Source: Acidimicrobiia bacterium (lineage in GTDB: Bacteria > Actinomycetota > Acidimicrobiia > Spongiisociales > UBA5794). Taken from it: 64,000 bases of DNA. Position 1 is the first letter of the stretch. Each line of letters starts with the position of its first letter. A program made the translations under genes and the position numbers. The stretch is from contig JAWKJB010000003.1 of NCBI GenBank assembly GCA_041393965.1, positions 382,825-446,824 of the forward strand. The letters are read 5' to 3'. Below are positions 1-9,487 of this stretch, piece after piece. The notes under the pieces were generated by a model. The model searched no databases. It had not been told where the DNA came from and saw only the letters and a program-made list of their open reading frames with translations.

Positions 1-606
1 CACTCGCTCGACCGGAAGGTCTGCAACACCCTCAACACGGCATGCGTCCCGCGATCTCGGGTCGGTGACCTCGTCCCAGCGCTGCTGAAGGCCATGGAGC
101 GCGCCGCAGCGCGAAGGGATGCCAACCCCAAACTGCATGTGCTCGAATCATCCAGGGCAAGCGTTCCGAATGAGTGGTTCGACCGGTCGGTTGCGATCAG
201 CAGGGCTGAAGGCGCCGTTGATGAACCACAAGCCGAGACCCTCACCGAGGACCAGCTCGGCGTTGAATGGGAGTGGGAGGACAGCCCAGAGGTGACGCTC
301 GCCGTGTCCGACGATGTGGAACAGGCGATCGGTTGGTTCAACCGCTACAGCCCCCGATTCGTTGCCTCGCTCATCTCATCCGACCCGTCCGAACACGACG
401 CCTTCTTCCGGTCCATCGACGCTCCATTCGTCGGGAACGGGTTCACACGGTGGGTCGACGGCCAGTACGCCCTCGATCGTCCCGAGCTCGGCCTCTCGAA
501 CTGGCAGATGGGTCGCCTCTTTGGGAGGGGAGGGATCCTGTCGGGGGATTCGGCTTACACGATCAGGACTCGTGTCACCCAGCAGGACCCCGATATCGGC
601 CGGTAG
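1..606 (+). CDS. Glutamate-5-semialdehyde dehydrogenase-like protein (3' part only)
   Basis: The frame is already open at base 1, so the gene starts outside the window; the visible 201 codons are its C-terminal part. The first residues contain an aldehyde-dehydrogenase-type catalytic cysteine segment (DRKVCNTLN), which in ProA holds the active-site Cys. The C-terminal stretch (IDAPFVGNGFTRWVDG, then ELGLSNWQMGRLFGRGG) lines up with the ProA region that reads as a mutated NASTRF...GE.G.STQK..ARGPMG. ProA reduces glutamyl phosphate to the semialdehyde in proline synthesis in the cytoplasm. Several ProA signature positions differ, so a divergent ProA relative is possible. It ends 60 bases before leuS. 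Confidence 0.65.
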   Translation, partial: HSLDRKVCNTLNTACVPRSRVGDLVPALLKAMERAAARRDANPKLHVLESSRASVPNEWFDRSVAISRAEGAVDEPQAETLTEDQLGVEWEWEDSPEVTLAVSDDVEQAIGWFNRYSPRFVASLISSDPSEHDAFFRSIDAPFVGNGFTRWVDGQYALDRPELGLSNWQMGRLFGRGGILSGDSAYTIRTRVTQQDPDIGR

Positions 607-666
607 CGGCCGGAATCCCGAGTTCGAACCGATTGCATTACGCTTTGGCGTCCACTCAGGAGGGCC

Positions 667-3399
667 ATGGCCTCGTACGACTTCAGGGAGATCGAGCGAC
701 GCTGGCAGCAGGCATGGGCTGACCAGCGGATCTACCGCGTTCCGAATCCGGGAGATGACGGCTTCGATCCGGCGAAGCCGAAGATGTACATCCTCGACAT
801 GTTCCCATACCCATCCGGAGCGGGACTCCATGTCGGCCACCCCCTCGGGTACATCGGCACCGACATCTACTCGAGGTTCTGGCGAATGCGCGGATCGAAT
901 GTGCTGCACCCGATGGGGTTCGATGCATTCGGTCTCCCTGCCGAGCAGTACGCAGTCGAAACCGGTGTCCACCCGAGGGTGACCACCGACAAGAACATTG
1001 AAACTTACCGCCGACAGCTCACATCGTTCGGGTTCTCCTACGACTGGAGTCGGTCCATCGCGACGACCGACCCCGACTATTACCGGTGGACGCAATGGAT
1101 CTTCCTGAAGCTGTTCGACTCGTGGTTCGACGAGACCGCCAACCGGGCTCGCCCCATCAGCGAGCTCGTTGCCGAACTCGAATCGGGTGAGCGGAGCGCT
1201 GACGGTGTTGCGTGGATGAACCTCGAACAGGTCGACCGCGCCGCGTACCTCGACAGCCAGCGACTTGCGTACATCGACGAAGTGCCGGTCAACTGGTGTC
1301 CGGCGCTCGGGACGGTGCTCGCGAATGAAGAGGTCACGCCCGAAGGGCTCTCCGAGCGCGGCGACCATCCGGTGTTCCGCCGGCCGCTCCGTCAGTGGAT
1401 GCTGCGAATCACCGCCTACGCGGACCGTCTGATCGATGATCTCGAGACCCTCGACTGGCCCGAATCGGTCACGACGATGCAGCGGAACTGGATCGGTCGC
1501 TCCGAGGGGGCGACCATCGTGTTCGACATCATCGATCACGGGCAGCTTCGGGTGTTCACAACCCGACCCGATACGGTGTTCGGTGCGACCTACATGGTTA
1601 TGGCGCCCGAGCACGCCCTCGTCGACAAAATCGTCGCGGCGTCCTGGCCTGACGGTACGAAACCCTCGTGGACCCTCGGCATGGACGATCCGGTGACGGC
1701 GACGCGGGCCTACCGGAGCGCTTCGCTGCGTAAGTCCGAGCTTGAGCGACAGGTCGAGGACCGTCACAAAACCGGAGTGTTCACCGGGGCGTTCGCCATC
1801 AACCCCCTCAACGGCGAGGAGATCCCGATCTTCATCGCTGACTATGTGCTGATGGGGTACGGAACCGGTGCAATCATGGCCGTGCCGGGCCAGGACGAGC
1901 GGGACTGGGAGTTCGCAGAGCAATTCGACCTGCCGATCGTACGCACCGTCGAGCCGCCCGTGGACTTCGCAGGCAACGCATACCTCGGTGACGGTCCAGC
2001 GATCAACAGTGGGTTCCTCGACGGGCTCGACATCGCCGAAGCGAAGAGCCGCATCATCCACTGGCTGGAAAACAACGGTGCCGGGAAGGGAACTGTCACC
2101 TACAAGCTGCGTGACTGGCTGTTCTCGCGCCAGCGCTATTGGGGAGAGCCGATACCGATCCTGCACGGCCCAAACGGCGAACTCCGTGCCGTCGACGAAA
2201 GCGAGCTACCCCTTCGGCTCCCCGAGGTCGATGACTTCACGCCGAACGCCTCCGACGATGAAGATGCCGAACCGACCCCTGCGCTCGCCAAGGCGCCCGA
2301 TGACTGGAAGCTCGTCGACATCGACGGCACCACTTGGCAGCGCGAGCTCAACACCATGCCGCAATGGGCGGGATCCTGCTGGTATTACCTGCGCTATCTC
2401 GATCCGCACAACGACAACGAGCTCGTCGATCCCGAAGTGGAGCGGTACTGGATGGGGTCCCAGGGTGTGGACCTGTATGTCGGCGGGGTCGAGCATGCCG
2501 TCCTGCATCTGTTGTATGCGCGCTTCTGGCACAAAGTGCTTTACGACCTCGGCTATGTCGGGACACCGGAGCCCTTCGGCCGACTCTTCAACCAGGGATA
2601 CATCCTCGCTGACGCCTATCAGGACGCCCGCGGGATGTATGTCCCAGCCGACGATGTCGTTGAAGTTGACGGCATGTTCATGTATCGAGGTGAACCGGTC
2701 GAAAAGCAATACGGGAAGATGGGGAAGTCACTCAAGAACTCCGTCAACCCCGATGACATCTTCGAGGAGTACGGCGTCGATACGCTGCGCCTCTACGAGA
2801 TGTTCATGGGTCCCCTCGACGCATCCCGCCCGTGGTCGACCCGGGACATTGTCGGTGTGTACCGGTTCCTGCAACGACTGTGGAGGAACTTCGTTTCTGA
2901 AGATGGCGGGATCCTCGTCAGCGACGAGCCCTCCGAAGGTGAGCTCAAGGTTCTGTTGCACCGCACGGTGGAAGCCGTGACGCGCGACATGGAGCAGCTC
3001 CACTTCAACACGGCTGTCGCGAGGCTCTTCGAGCTGAACAATGCTCTTGTCGGTCTCGAACGGATCCCCGCTGATGTCGCAGATGTGCTGCTTCGTCTGC
3101 TTGCCCCGCTCGCCCCCCACATCTGCGAGGAACTGTGGCATGTGATCGGCAACACCTCGTCGGTGGTCCTCGCTGAGTGGCCCGATTGGGATCCGGCTCT
3201 CACCGCGGTGGAATCCGCCACCATGGTTGTGCAGGTGAACGGCAAGGTTCGTGATCGGATCGATGTGCCGATTTCCATCACCGAAGAGCAGGCGGTTGCA
3301 CTTGCGTTGTCCTCGAGGAAGGTGCTCGCCCACACCGGCGGCGACCAACCCCGCAAGGTGATCGCGAAGCTCCCCAATGTCGTGAGTCTCGTGGTCTGA
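667..3399 (+). CDS. leuS: Leucyl-tRNA synthetase
   Basis: Class I aminoacyl-tRNA synthetase of 910 residues that charges tRNA-Leu in the cytoplasm. The HIGH-type motif is HVGH at residues 55-58 within FPYPSGAGLHVGHP. The KMSKS loop appears as GKMGKSLKN near residue 684, with Gly in place of the usual Ser. The middle holds a CP1 editing domain (TTRPDTVFGATYMVMAPEH) and the C-terminus the anticodon-binding and VQVNGKVRD segment typical of bacterial LeuRS. Start ATG at 667 follows an AGGAGG at 658-663. Its stop overlaps the next start by one base, so the downstream gene is probably translationally coupled. Confidence 0.97.
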   Translation: MASYDFREIERRWQQAWADQRIYRVPNPGDDGFDPAKPKMYILDMFPYPSGAGLHVGHPLGYIGTDIYSRFWRMRGSNVLHPMGFDAFGLPAEQYAVETGVHPRVTTDKNIETYRRQLTSFGFSYDWSRSIATTDPDYYRWTQWIFLKLFDSWFDETANRARPISELVAELESGERSADGVAWMNLEQVDRAAYLDSQRLAYIDEVPVNWCPALGTVLANEEVTPEGLSERGDHPVFRRPLRQWMLRITAYADRLIDDLETLDWPESVTTMQRNWIGRSEGATIVFDIIDHGQLRVFTTRPDTVFGATYMVMAPEHALVDKIVAASWPDGTKPSWTLGMDDPVTATRAYRSASLRKSELERQVEDRHKTGVFTGAFAINPLNGEEIPIFIADYVLMGYGTGAIMAVPGQDERDWEFAEQFDLPIVRTVEPPVDFAGNAYLGDGPAINSGFLDGLDIAEAKSRIIHWLENNGAGKGTVTYKLRDWLFSRQRYWGEPIPILHGPNGELRAVDESELPLRLPEVDDFTPNASDDEDAEPTPALAKAPDDWKLVDIDGTTWQRELNTMPQWAGSCWYYLRYLDPHNDNELVDPEVERYWMGSQGVDLYVGGVEHAVLHLLYARFWHKVLYDLGYVGTPEPFGRLFNQGYILADAYQDARGMYVPADDVVEVDGMFMYRGEPVEKQYGKMGKSLKNSVNPDDIFEEYGVDTLRLYEMFMGPLDASRPWSTRDIVGVYRFLQRLWRNFVSEDGGILVSDEPSEGELKVLLHRTVEAVTRDMEQLHFNTAVARLFELNNALVGLERIPADVADVLLRLLAPLAPHICEELWHVIGNTSSVVLAEWPDWDPALTAVESATMVVQVNGKVRDRIDVPISITEEQAVALALSSRKVLAHTGGDQPRKVIAKLPNVVSLVV

Positions 3400-3773
3400 T
3401 GCTTCCCGCAGCGGTCGCGATCCACCGGGCAGGACTTGCGGTCGACCCCGACGAATTCGCCGATGTGTCCTTCGAGGTGATGCCGCGATGGTTGCGGAGG
3501 ATCTCGGGCGCCGGGATCGAAGGCATCTCGGTCGCAAGGAGGGTCTTTGTCACGGAAGAGGTATTCGAGCAGGTGGTGCTCGGACAACGGCCCGACATCG
3601 TCGCTCACGAACTCGTCCACACCGCACAGTGGGCCGACGGCGGTCTCGGATTCTGGGCTCGCTATGTAGGGGAGTATGCGGGCCTGCGGCTGCTTGGCCT
3701 TTCCCACGGTGCCGCCTATCGGGGAATCTCATACGAGGTGGACGCCCAGCGTGTGGCGTCCGAGCACTTGTGA
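3399..3773 (+). CDS. Small HELVH-motif protein (DUF4157-like zinc metallopeptidase fold)
   Basis: Protein of 124 residues with no signal peptide or membrane segment. HELVH at residues 70-74, preceded by RPDIVA and followed by TAQW, is the zinc-binding HExxH motif as found in DUF4157-type minigluzincins (VAHELVHTAQ is very typical). The third ligand is not obvious; the Glu of GEYAGLRL is a candidate. The ATG overlaps the leuS stop by one base and the next gene overlaps this one by four, so the three genes look like one transcript. Family membership rests on the motif alone, and the biological substrate is unknown. Confidence 0.7.
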   Translation: MLPAAVAIHRAGLAVDPDEFADVSFEVMPRWLRRISGAGIEGISVARRVFVTEEVFEQVVLGQRPDIVAHELVHTAQWADGGLGFWARYVGEYAGLRLLGLSHGAAYRGISYEVDAQRVASEHL

Positions 3774-4609
3774 GCGTGCAAGGCGTTCCGCCCCCTCCGC
3801 CGCCACCGCCACCCGGATACCTTCCCGTTCCCTCGTCGTTCGTCGGTTCGGTGGCGATGTTCTGGTGGACCGTCGGCGCCTTCTTCGCCGGTGTGCTCGG
3901 CGCCAACATCGTCGGTGTCTTCGTCATCGCAGCACACGCAGACCTGACGGATCCGGTTCCGTTCGCTCTGGTGTTCCTCGGACAGGCCGGCGGCTCCTTT
4001 GCCCTTGTATGGCTGTTCTCAGCCCGAGCGTCGTCCGGTTCCCTCGCCGCAGATGTCGGGCTCGTGCTACGGCCGTCTGATTGGTGGGCTCTCCTTGCCG
4101 GTATGGGATTGCAGATCGCTGCTGCCCTCATGACCTACCCACTCGTCGATTCGCTCTTCCCCGACGGAGCCCCCCAACAAGGAGTCGCGGGGATCACCGC
4201 AGGAACACGCACCACCTTCGAGGTCATCGTCATTTTCCTGTCCGTCGCTGCCGTTGCGCCGATCATCGAAGAGATCATCTATCGGGGCATGCTGCTGTCC
4301 TGGCTGCGCCGCCACATGGGTCAATGGGCAGCCATCATCGTGAGCGCGGCGATCTTCGCCGGGCTTCACCTCGTCGACTGGAACGCCCGTGCTGCGGTTC
4401 CCGGCCTGTTCCTGATCGGTGTCGTGCTCGGCTGGGTGGCACTCCGCCGAGGGGACCTGTCCCTCGCGATCCCGATCCATGCCGGTGTCAATCTCCTCGC
4501 GGCGATCATGCTGGTGTGGGGCGATGAGATGGCCGAGTGGGCAGAACGACAGCTTGAGGAGCTCGACACCCTCAACGCGGTTGTGCACTGGATCATCGGC
4601 CTCCTCTGA
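3770..4609 (+). CDS. CPBP-family intramembrane metalloprotease
   Basis: Polytopic membrane protein of 279 residues with a Pro-rich N-terminus (a run of nine prolines) and about seven hydrophobic segments. The CPBP/Abi (Rce1-like) motifs are present in order: EEIIYRG near residue 167, FAGLHL near 197 and IHAGVN near 240. They supply the Glu and His residues of the active site in the membrane. Members process prenylated proteins in eukaryotes and have varied or unknown substrates in bacteria. I place the start at GTG 3770, which overlaps the upstream stop as GTGA; the frame is open further upstream but that part is only an alternate reading of the preceding gene. Confidence 0.88.
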   Translation: MSVQGVPPPPPPPPPGYLPVPSSFVGSVAMFWWTVGAFFAGVLGANIVGVFVIAAHADLTDPVPFALVFLGQAGGSFALVWLFSARASSGSLAADVGLVLRPSDWWALLAGMGLQIAAALMTYPLVDSLFPDGAPQQGVAGITAGTRTTFEVIVIFLSVAAVAPIIEEIIYRGMLLSWLRRHMGQWAAIIVSAAIFAGLHLVDWNARAAVPGLFLIGVVLGWVALRRGDLSLAIPIHAGVNLLAAIMLVWGDEMAEWAERQLEELDTLNAVVHWIIGLL

Positions 4610-4645
4610 TGTGTCGGTCGCCACGGCGGCCTGCGCTGCGGTTGG

Positions 4646-5113
4646 CTATGGCGCGATCGGGAACTCGACCCTCGTGAGGAGATCGGCAGGAGGCACCGTT
4701 TGGGGGTCGTTGAGGTAGATCTCCCTCGGTGGTCCGGTCATCTCCCTTCCGTGCTCGGCGATCCAGGCCATCGTGGCCTCATAGGCTGCGCCGATCTCGG
4801 GATACGGTCCCCGATGGATGGTGGTTGCCACCGTGCCGCCCTCGAGTTCGCGGGTCGACACGCCGCCGGAACCGGCGAGCGGCCCGGCGACCGGCACACA
4901 GATCTCAATGTCGCCGTCGGTGGTGTCGTCGATCACATCGTGGTACACGAGCAGCGGTGCTCCCGTCGCGACCGCCGATTCCTTCACCATGGCCTCCATG
5001 ACGGCTCCGAAACCGGAACCGATGTCGGCGGCGATACTCGCGCGGTTCGTACGGATCCGGGTGCTTGCAATCGTCTGGGGAGCTGCTTCGGTGACTTCGA
5101 TGGTGTAGGGCAC
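4646..5113 (-). CDS. GyrI-like / AraC effector-binding domain protein
   Basis: Stand-alone effector-binding domain of about 155 residues. The pattern VPYTIEVTEAAP, then ADIGSGFGAVM, GAPLLVYHD, DIEICVPVAGP, GTVATTIHRGPY and PREIYLNDP is that of the GyrI/AraC-E-like small-molecule-binding fold (SOUL-related), as at the C-terminus of BmrR-type regulators but here without a DNA-binding domain. Start GTG 5113 is favoured because GGAGG sits seven bases upstream; an in-frame GTG at 5119 is too close to it. It is convergent with the CPBP gene and divergent from comEA. The ligand cannot be told from sequence. Confidence 0.82.
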   Translation of the reverse strand: MPYTIEVTEAAPQTIASTRIRTNRASIAADIGSGFGAVMEAMVKESAVATGAPLLVYHDVIDDTTDGDIEICVPVAGPLAGSGGVSTRELEGGTVATTIHRGPYPEIGAAYEATMAWIAEHGREMTGPPREIYLNDPQTVPPADLLTRVEFPIAP

Positions 5114-5273
5114 GATCACGCCTCCAGTCGTTGCCGACGACCCTACCGCGCGCGTCTTGGTGCTGTGTGACCCATGGATCGTCCTGAAGGGTGCCGACGA
5201 CGGGTTGTCGTCCGCGGGACGAACCCCTTCCGCTTGGTCGGTGGTTGCGGTACAACGACAGGAGCGCAGCGGC

Positions 5274-5846
5274 ATGGAAGCCATGGCCACGCGCGGGACG
5301 AACCTATCGGTTACTTCGGTTGGTGTTGCAGCCATCGTGCTTGTCGGTGCTGCCGTGTGGTTCGGTGTTGGGCATAGTGTTCCCCCGTCGGCTGTCGAGT
5401 CCTCCGCCTCGCCCGATGTCTTCCCCGGGAGCTCGCAGATCGTCACGGTCCATGTCTCAGGGTCCGTACTCGATCCCGGTTTGGTCGCCGTTCCCGACGG
5501 TTCGCGTATTGCGGACGCGGTTGCAGCGGCTGGTGGCGCAACACTCGACGCGGATCTGCGACGGCTGAATATTGCAGCGACTGTTCGCGACGGGGACCAG
5601 ATCGTCGTCCCGTCCGTTGCCGATGACCCCTCGCAGGGAGCGTCGGAGCCGACCAAGATCGACATCAATACGGCGGACGCGACGGGCCTCGCCACCCTTC
5701 CCGGGATCGGGCCCGTCATCGCGCAACGGATCGTTTCGTACCGCGAACAGCACGGGGCTTTTGCCACGATCGAGGACCTTCTCGATGTTCCGGGGATCGG
5801 TGAGGCGAAGCTCGCAGCAATCAGGGATGCGATCGGTAGTTCGTGA
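5274..5846 (+). CDS. comEA: ComEA-type helix-hairpin-helix DNA-binding protein
   Basis: Protein of 190 residues: one N-terminal membrane anchor (about residues 8-30), a SLBB-like beta domain (VTVHVSGSVLDPGLVAVPDG) and a C-terminal helix-hairpin-helix pair (KIDINTADATGLATLPGIG, then LLDVPGIGEAKL). In natural competence ComEA binds double-stranded DNA outside the membrane and passes it to ComEC. Start ATG 5274 has AGGAG nine bases upstream; the frame remains open further 5' but without a better site. It overlaps comEC by four bases, as in Bacillus where the two share an operon. Confidence 0.93.
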   Translation: MEAMATRGTNLSVTSVGVAAIVLVGAAVWFGVGHSVPPSAVESSASPDVFPGSSQIVTVHVSGSVLDPGLVAVPDGSRIADAVAAAGGATLDADLRRLNIAATVRDGDQIVVPSVADDPSQGASEPTKIDINTADATGLATLPGIGPVIAQRIVSYREQHGAFATIEDLLDVPGIGEAKLAAIRDAIGSS

Positions 5847-7993
5847 GCCGCCTCCTTCCGGGGATTCCGGCACGCTGGTGCATGGGTGCGGCGAGCGCGG
5901 TCTGGCTCGGCGCCCTCGTCGGGATCAAGGGCTCGATCGGTGGGCTGATGGCCATCGGCATCGTATTGCCGATCGCCGGTCGATGGTGGCGGCCCGCAGC
6001 AACACTGGCCGTTTTCTGTGCACTTGGGCTCGCCTCCGGGTGGTTCGCGTCGATCCGTTCCGAGGCGGTCACCGACGCTGATATTCCGACGGGTTCGGTC
6101 GCGATCACCTTCAAGGTCGCGGAGGATGCCTCGACGACAACCCACGGCATCGCCGTTGGTGTGATCCGTGACCTCGACGGCCACGCGTGGGATGGGCCGC
6201 GTATCGGCATCCGTCGTCTCCCGCACGAGATCACGGTTGGCCACGAGGTCTCCGCGCTCGGAACGCTGATCGATGGGCACCGGCGCATCGCCGACGAGCT
6301 CGTCGCAGGGATCTTCACCCTCGACGAGGTTGTTGCCGCTCGCGCATCGCCGAATCCGCTCGTTGGCGGCGGCAACGCCGTGCGTCGTGCCGTGCGGGAC
6401 CGCTACAACGGCGCCCACCGAGCCGACGGACTCCTGTCTGGCTTCCTCACCGGTGACACCGATCGGATGCTCGCGCCGGACACGGAGGACCTCCGTCGTG
6501 CGGGTTTGTCGCATTTCGTTGCGGTGTCGGGCTCCAATGTGTCGCTGTTCCTGGCGATGTGGTGGATCGTGACCGCACCGCTGTCGATCCACAGGCGACT
6601 GAGGGCCCTTGTTGGCGGGGTTGGTCTGATGCTGTTCGTGGTCGTGACACGCTGGGAGCCATCGGTGATCAGAGCCGGGGTGATGGCGGCGGTTCCTCTT
6701 GTTGGGAGCCTGGCGAGTGTGCCGGTTGATCCGTGGATGGCACTCGGCGTCGCGGTGACGATTCTGGTGCTCGCATCGGGGCACCTCGTCCTTTCGGTCG
6801 GGTTTCAACTGTCCGTGCTCGCGACAGCTGGTGTCCTCGGTGGACTTGCTCTCGCGCGTGGTCGCCGGCCCCGCTGGCTGTTTGTGCCGTTGTTCGCCAC
6901 GGTGGGTGCCCAGATGGCTGTTGGTCCCTTGCTCCTCGCCGTGTTCGGGACGGTTCCGCTGTTCGCACCGGTCACGAACCTCTTCGCAGGACCGGTCGTT
7001 GCGGCCTCGACGGTTGTGGCGGCTCTCGGAGTGATCGTCCCTCCCGTCGCGCACCTCGCGAGATTCGGGGGATCGACCGTGTTGTGGATCGCAGCGATGG
7101 CTGCCGACGGGCCACAGCTCGGTGCTGGCGGGGTGACTTGTGTGGCGGCTGCCGTCGGCGGGTTGTGGATCCGCGCTGTGCGCCCTCTGGTGATCGCAGG
7201 CGTGATCGTTGTTGTTGCCGCGGGCGCTCCTTGGTCGATCGCCTGGCCGAGAGTCGCCACGCTCACGGCTCTCGATGTCGGACAGGGAGACGCAATCCTC
7301 ATCCAGGACCCATCGGGATCGGCGATGCTCATCGATGGCGGTTCTGATCCCCGAGTGCTCGACTCGGCGTTGCGTCGCCACGGAGTCAGGTTCATCGAGA
7401 CCGTCGTGGTGACCCACAACGACAACGACCATGCAGGGGGACTTGCCGACCTGGTCGCATCAAACAGCATCGGGACCCTGATCGTGAGCGCCTACGCGCC
7501 GGACTCGTCCCTCGTCACCGCCGCCCGCGACGCAGCGATCACGGTTCGGACGGTTCGTGCAGGGGCTCGGCTCGCCGTTGGCGCCACACCGATCCGGGTC
7601 GTGGCACCATCCCGTCGCTTCGCCTCCGACAATGATGGGTCGATCGTTCTGATGGTCGACACCGGGATTTCTGTGCTCTTGCCGGGGGATATCGAAGCGG
7701 TCGCCCAGCATGAACTCCCGCCGCTGCACCCGGAGGTGATGGTTGTCCCGCATCACGGCTCGGCAACGACTGATCTCGATTGGCTGGCCGACACGGTTGG
7801 GGACAGAGCCATCCTTTCGTACGGCCCGAACCGCTACGGCCACCCGCATCCGACGGTTGTGGAACTGCTCGGCGACCTCGGCGTCACTGTTGCGAGAACA
7901 CCTGAAGGCGACATCTCGATTCTCCTCCGCGGTGGCGTGCCGGGGAGCGATCCGGTGGCGGGAGTCCGGGAGCTGACGGACACGGTACGCTGA
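5843..7993 (+). CDS. comEC: ComEC/Rec2 DNA internalisation protein
   Basis: 716-residue protein with the usual three-part build: an N-terminal DUF4131-like region, the polytopic competence domain (LSHFVAVSGSNVSLFLAM is its signature, near residue 230) and a C-terminal metallo-beta-lactamase domain (THNDNDHAGGLADL near residue 525; VPHHGSATT near 635). ComEC forms the membrane channel that takes in single-stranded DNA during transformation. GTG start at 5843 overlaps the comEA stop. With comEA and holA this is the conserved competence/replication gene order of Gram-positive bacteria. No pilin or ComGA genes are visible in the window, so competence itself is only suggested. Confidence 0.94.
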   Translation: MSRLLPGIPARWCMGAASAVWLGALVGIKGSIGGLMAIGIVLPIAGRWWRPAATLAVFCALGLASGWFASIRSEAVTDADIPTGSVAITFKVAEDASTTTHGIAVGVIRDLDGHAWDGPRIGIRRLPHEITVGHEVSALGTLIDGHRRIADELVAGIFTLDEVVAARASPNPLVGGGNAVRRAVRDRYNGAHRADGLLSGFLTGDTDRMLAPDTEDLRRAGLSHFVAVSGSNVSLFLAMWWIVTAPLSIHRRLRALVGGVGLMLFVVVTRWEPSVIRAGVMAAVPLVGSLASVPVDPWMALGVAVTILVLASGHLVLSVGFQLSVLATAGVLGGLALARGRRPRWLFVPLFATVGAQMAVGPLLLAVFGTVPLFAPVTNLFAGPVVAASTVVAALGVIVPPVAHLARFGGSTVLWIAAMAADGPQLGAGGVTCVAAAVGGLWIRAVRPLVIAGVIVVVAAGAPWSIAWPRVATLTALDVGQGDAILIQDPSGSAMLIDGGSDPRVLDSALRRHGVRFIETVVVTHNDNDHAGGLADLVASNSIGTLIVSAYAPDSSLVTAARDAAITVRTVRAGARLAVGATPIRVVAPSRRFASDNDGSIVLMVDTGISVLLPGDIEAVAQHELPPLHPEVMVVPHHGSATTDLDWLADTVGDRAILSYGPNRYGHPHPTVVELLGDLGVTVARTPEGDISILLRGGVPGSDPVAGVRELTDTVR

Positions 7994-7997
7994 GGCG

Positions 7998-8978
7998 ATG
8001 GGCTGGAAAGGGATCTCGGGACCGAAGGATGCCGGTCCGTCCGAACGCGAGCAGATGCTCGCGATGGCTGCCGAAGTCTTCGCCGAAGCCGGGGTGGCGA
8101 ACCCGACGCGCATCGATGTCCCAGGGAGGGGCGCGGGATCGTCCGGTGACGGGGGAACGATCCGGGAACAGGTCGCCGCGATCGTCCCTGCACTCCAGTC
8201 CGGGTCGCTGTTCGGCGGGTCGACCGGTGTTCTCGTCATGGATGCCCAGAACCTCCTGAAGGCGGAATCGGCGGCGGTCGCCGAGCTGCTCGCCGTTGCC
8301 GACCCTGATCAGGTCGTTGCCGTGTTTGCCTCCTCGGGTGCCATGCCCGCCGCGCTGAAGAAGACAATCGGAAGCGATAACATCGTTTCGCTCAGGGCGT
8401 TGCGAACGCAGGACTCGCTTCGGTGGCTCAACGAGTACGCAAAGCAACACCGCCTCCGGATCGATGCCGCTGCGCGCGACGAGCTCGTCAAGCACTTCGG
8501 AGCGAACCAGGCGGCGATGCGGCGAGCCATCGACTCCCTCGCGATCTCAGGATCGACGATCGAGGCCGAAGCGATTGCTGCCACGATCGACAACCGCCCG
8601 AACGAGCCGGTGTGGCTGCTCGGTGATGCCATCATGACCGGGAACCACACGCAGGCATTGCGGCGACTTGCCGACTATCTCGAGCATAACCACCCGTTGA
8701 TCCTGTTGTCGTATCTCGAGGGGGAGGTGCGGCGTCGTTCGCTCGCCGCCGTTGCCCCCGACTACGACACCTTCGCCACATGGGCGCGGGCCAATCCAGC
8801 TTCATACGCGACGAAGAAGGTGTGGGAGGGACGAACCCGCGCCAACGGTGAAGCCCTCGCGAGCTGTGTCCGAGCGCTAGCCAGAGCGGATCTGACCCTC
8901 AAGACGCAGCCAGAGGCAACGCACCGCGTCACGATGGAACGCCTGACCGTCGCAATGTCCCGTTGGATGGCCCGCTGA
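7998..8978 (+). CDS. holA: DNA polymerase III delta subunit
   Basis: 326-residue clamp-loader delta subunit. The order of segments fits HolA: N-terminal RecA-like fold (SGSLFGGSTGVLVMDAQN), central LRTQDSLRWLNEYAKQ and DELVKHFGANQAAMRRAIDSLA, and the C-terminal collar domain (VWLLGDAIMTGNHTQALRRL). Delta opens the beta sliding clamp during replication. The gene begins four bases after the comEC stop and is probably in the same transcript. The N-terminus is somewhat shorter than in E. coli HolA, as usual in Actinomycetota. Confidence 0.9.
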   Translation: MGWKGISGPKDAGPSEREQMLAMAAEVFAEAGVANPTRIDVPGRGAGSSGDGGTIREQVAAIVPALQSGSLFGGSTGVLVMDAQNLLKAESAAVAELLAVADPDQVVAVFASSGAMPAALKKTIGSDNIVSLRALRTQDSLRWLNEYAKQHRLRIDAAARDELVKHFGANQAAMRRAIDSLAISGSTIEAEAIAATIDNRPNEPVWLLGDAIMTGNHTQALRRLADYLEHNHPLILLSYLEGEVRRRSLAAVAPDYDTFATWARANPASYATKKVWEGRTRANGEALASCVRALARADLTLKTQPEATHRVTMERLTVAMSRWMAR

Positions 8979-8998
8979 CTGCGTCAACGGTGGGCTGA

Positions 8999-9478
8999 TC
9001 AGCCCTCGTAGGTGTGAACCTGCGTCACTCGGTAGGTGAAGGTTCCGCCAGGCGCGTCGAAAGTGACATCCTGGCCGGGGCGCGCTCCGAGAAGTGCAGC
9101 GCCGAGCGGTGAGTCGGGGGATGCGAGCAGCATCCCATCGACGCGGTTCTCCGCCGGCGCGACGAAGAACGCGAGTTCGTCACCGTCGTCGTCGACCACC
9201 GTTGCAACGGTGCCGATCTCGACGGCACCGGAGTCGGGGACGGGCTCGACGACCGCGTTGTCGATGAGGTGGCGCAGCTCACGGATCCGTGCCTCCATGA
9301 GGCCCTGCTCGTTCTTCGCCGCGTCGTACTCGCCGTTTTCCTTCAAGTCTCCGTGCTCTCGCGCTTCGGCGATTCTGCGGACGACTTCTTGTCGACCGTC
9401 CGTGGTGAGGTGGTCGTATTCGTCCTGAAGCTTCTGGAGTGCAGCAGGGGTCATCCACTTGTGTGCGCTACCGGTCAT
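8999..9478 (-). CDS. greA: Transcription elongation factor GreA
   Basis: 159 residues with the two GreA domains. The N-terminal coiled coil carries AEAREHGDLKENGEYDAAKNEQ, whose acidic tip residues (GDLKENGEY) enter the RNA polymerase secondary channel to trigger transcript cleavage in backtracked complexes. The C-terminal FKBP-like domain contains the SPLGAALLGARPGQDV segment. Start ATG 9478 has AGGA seven bases upstream; a second in-frame ATG lies eight codons later. It directly follows rpsT on the reverse strand with a nine-base gap, so the two are likely co-transcribed. Confidence 0.95.
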   Translation of the reverse strand: MTGSAHKWMTPAALQKLQDEYDHLTTDGRQEVVRRIAEAREHGDLKENGEYDAAKNEQGLMEARIRELRHLIDNAVVEPVPDSGAVEIGTVATVVDDDGDELAFFVAPAENRVDGMLLASPDSPLGAALLGARPGQDVTFDAPGGTFTYRVTQVHTYEG

Positions 9479-9487
9479 GAGGTGTTC

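Noticed and set aside
376..2166. Very long reverse-strand open frame opposite leuS (596 codons), with similar long antisense frames opposite lepA, comEC, glyQS and others
   Set aside because: They mirror the codon pattern of confident genes on the other strand, have no recognisable domains and arise readily in GC-rich DNA.
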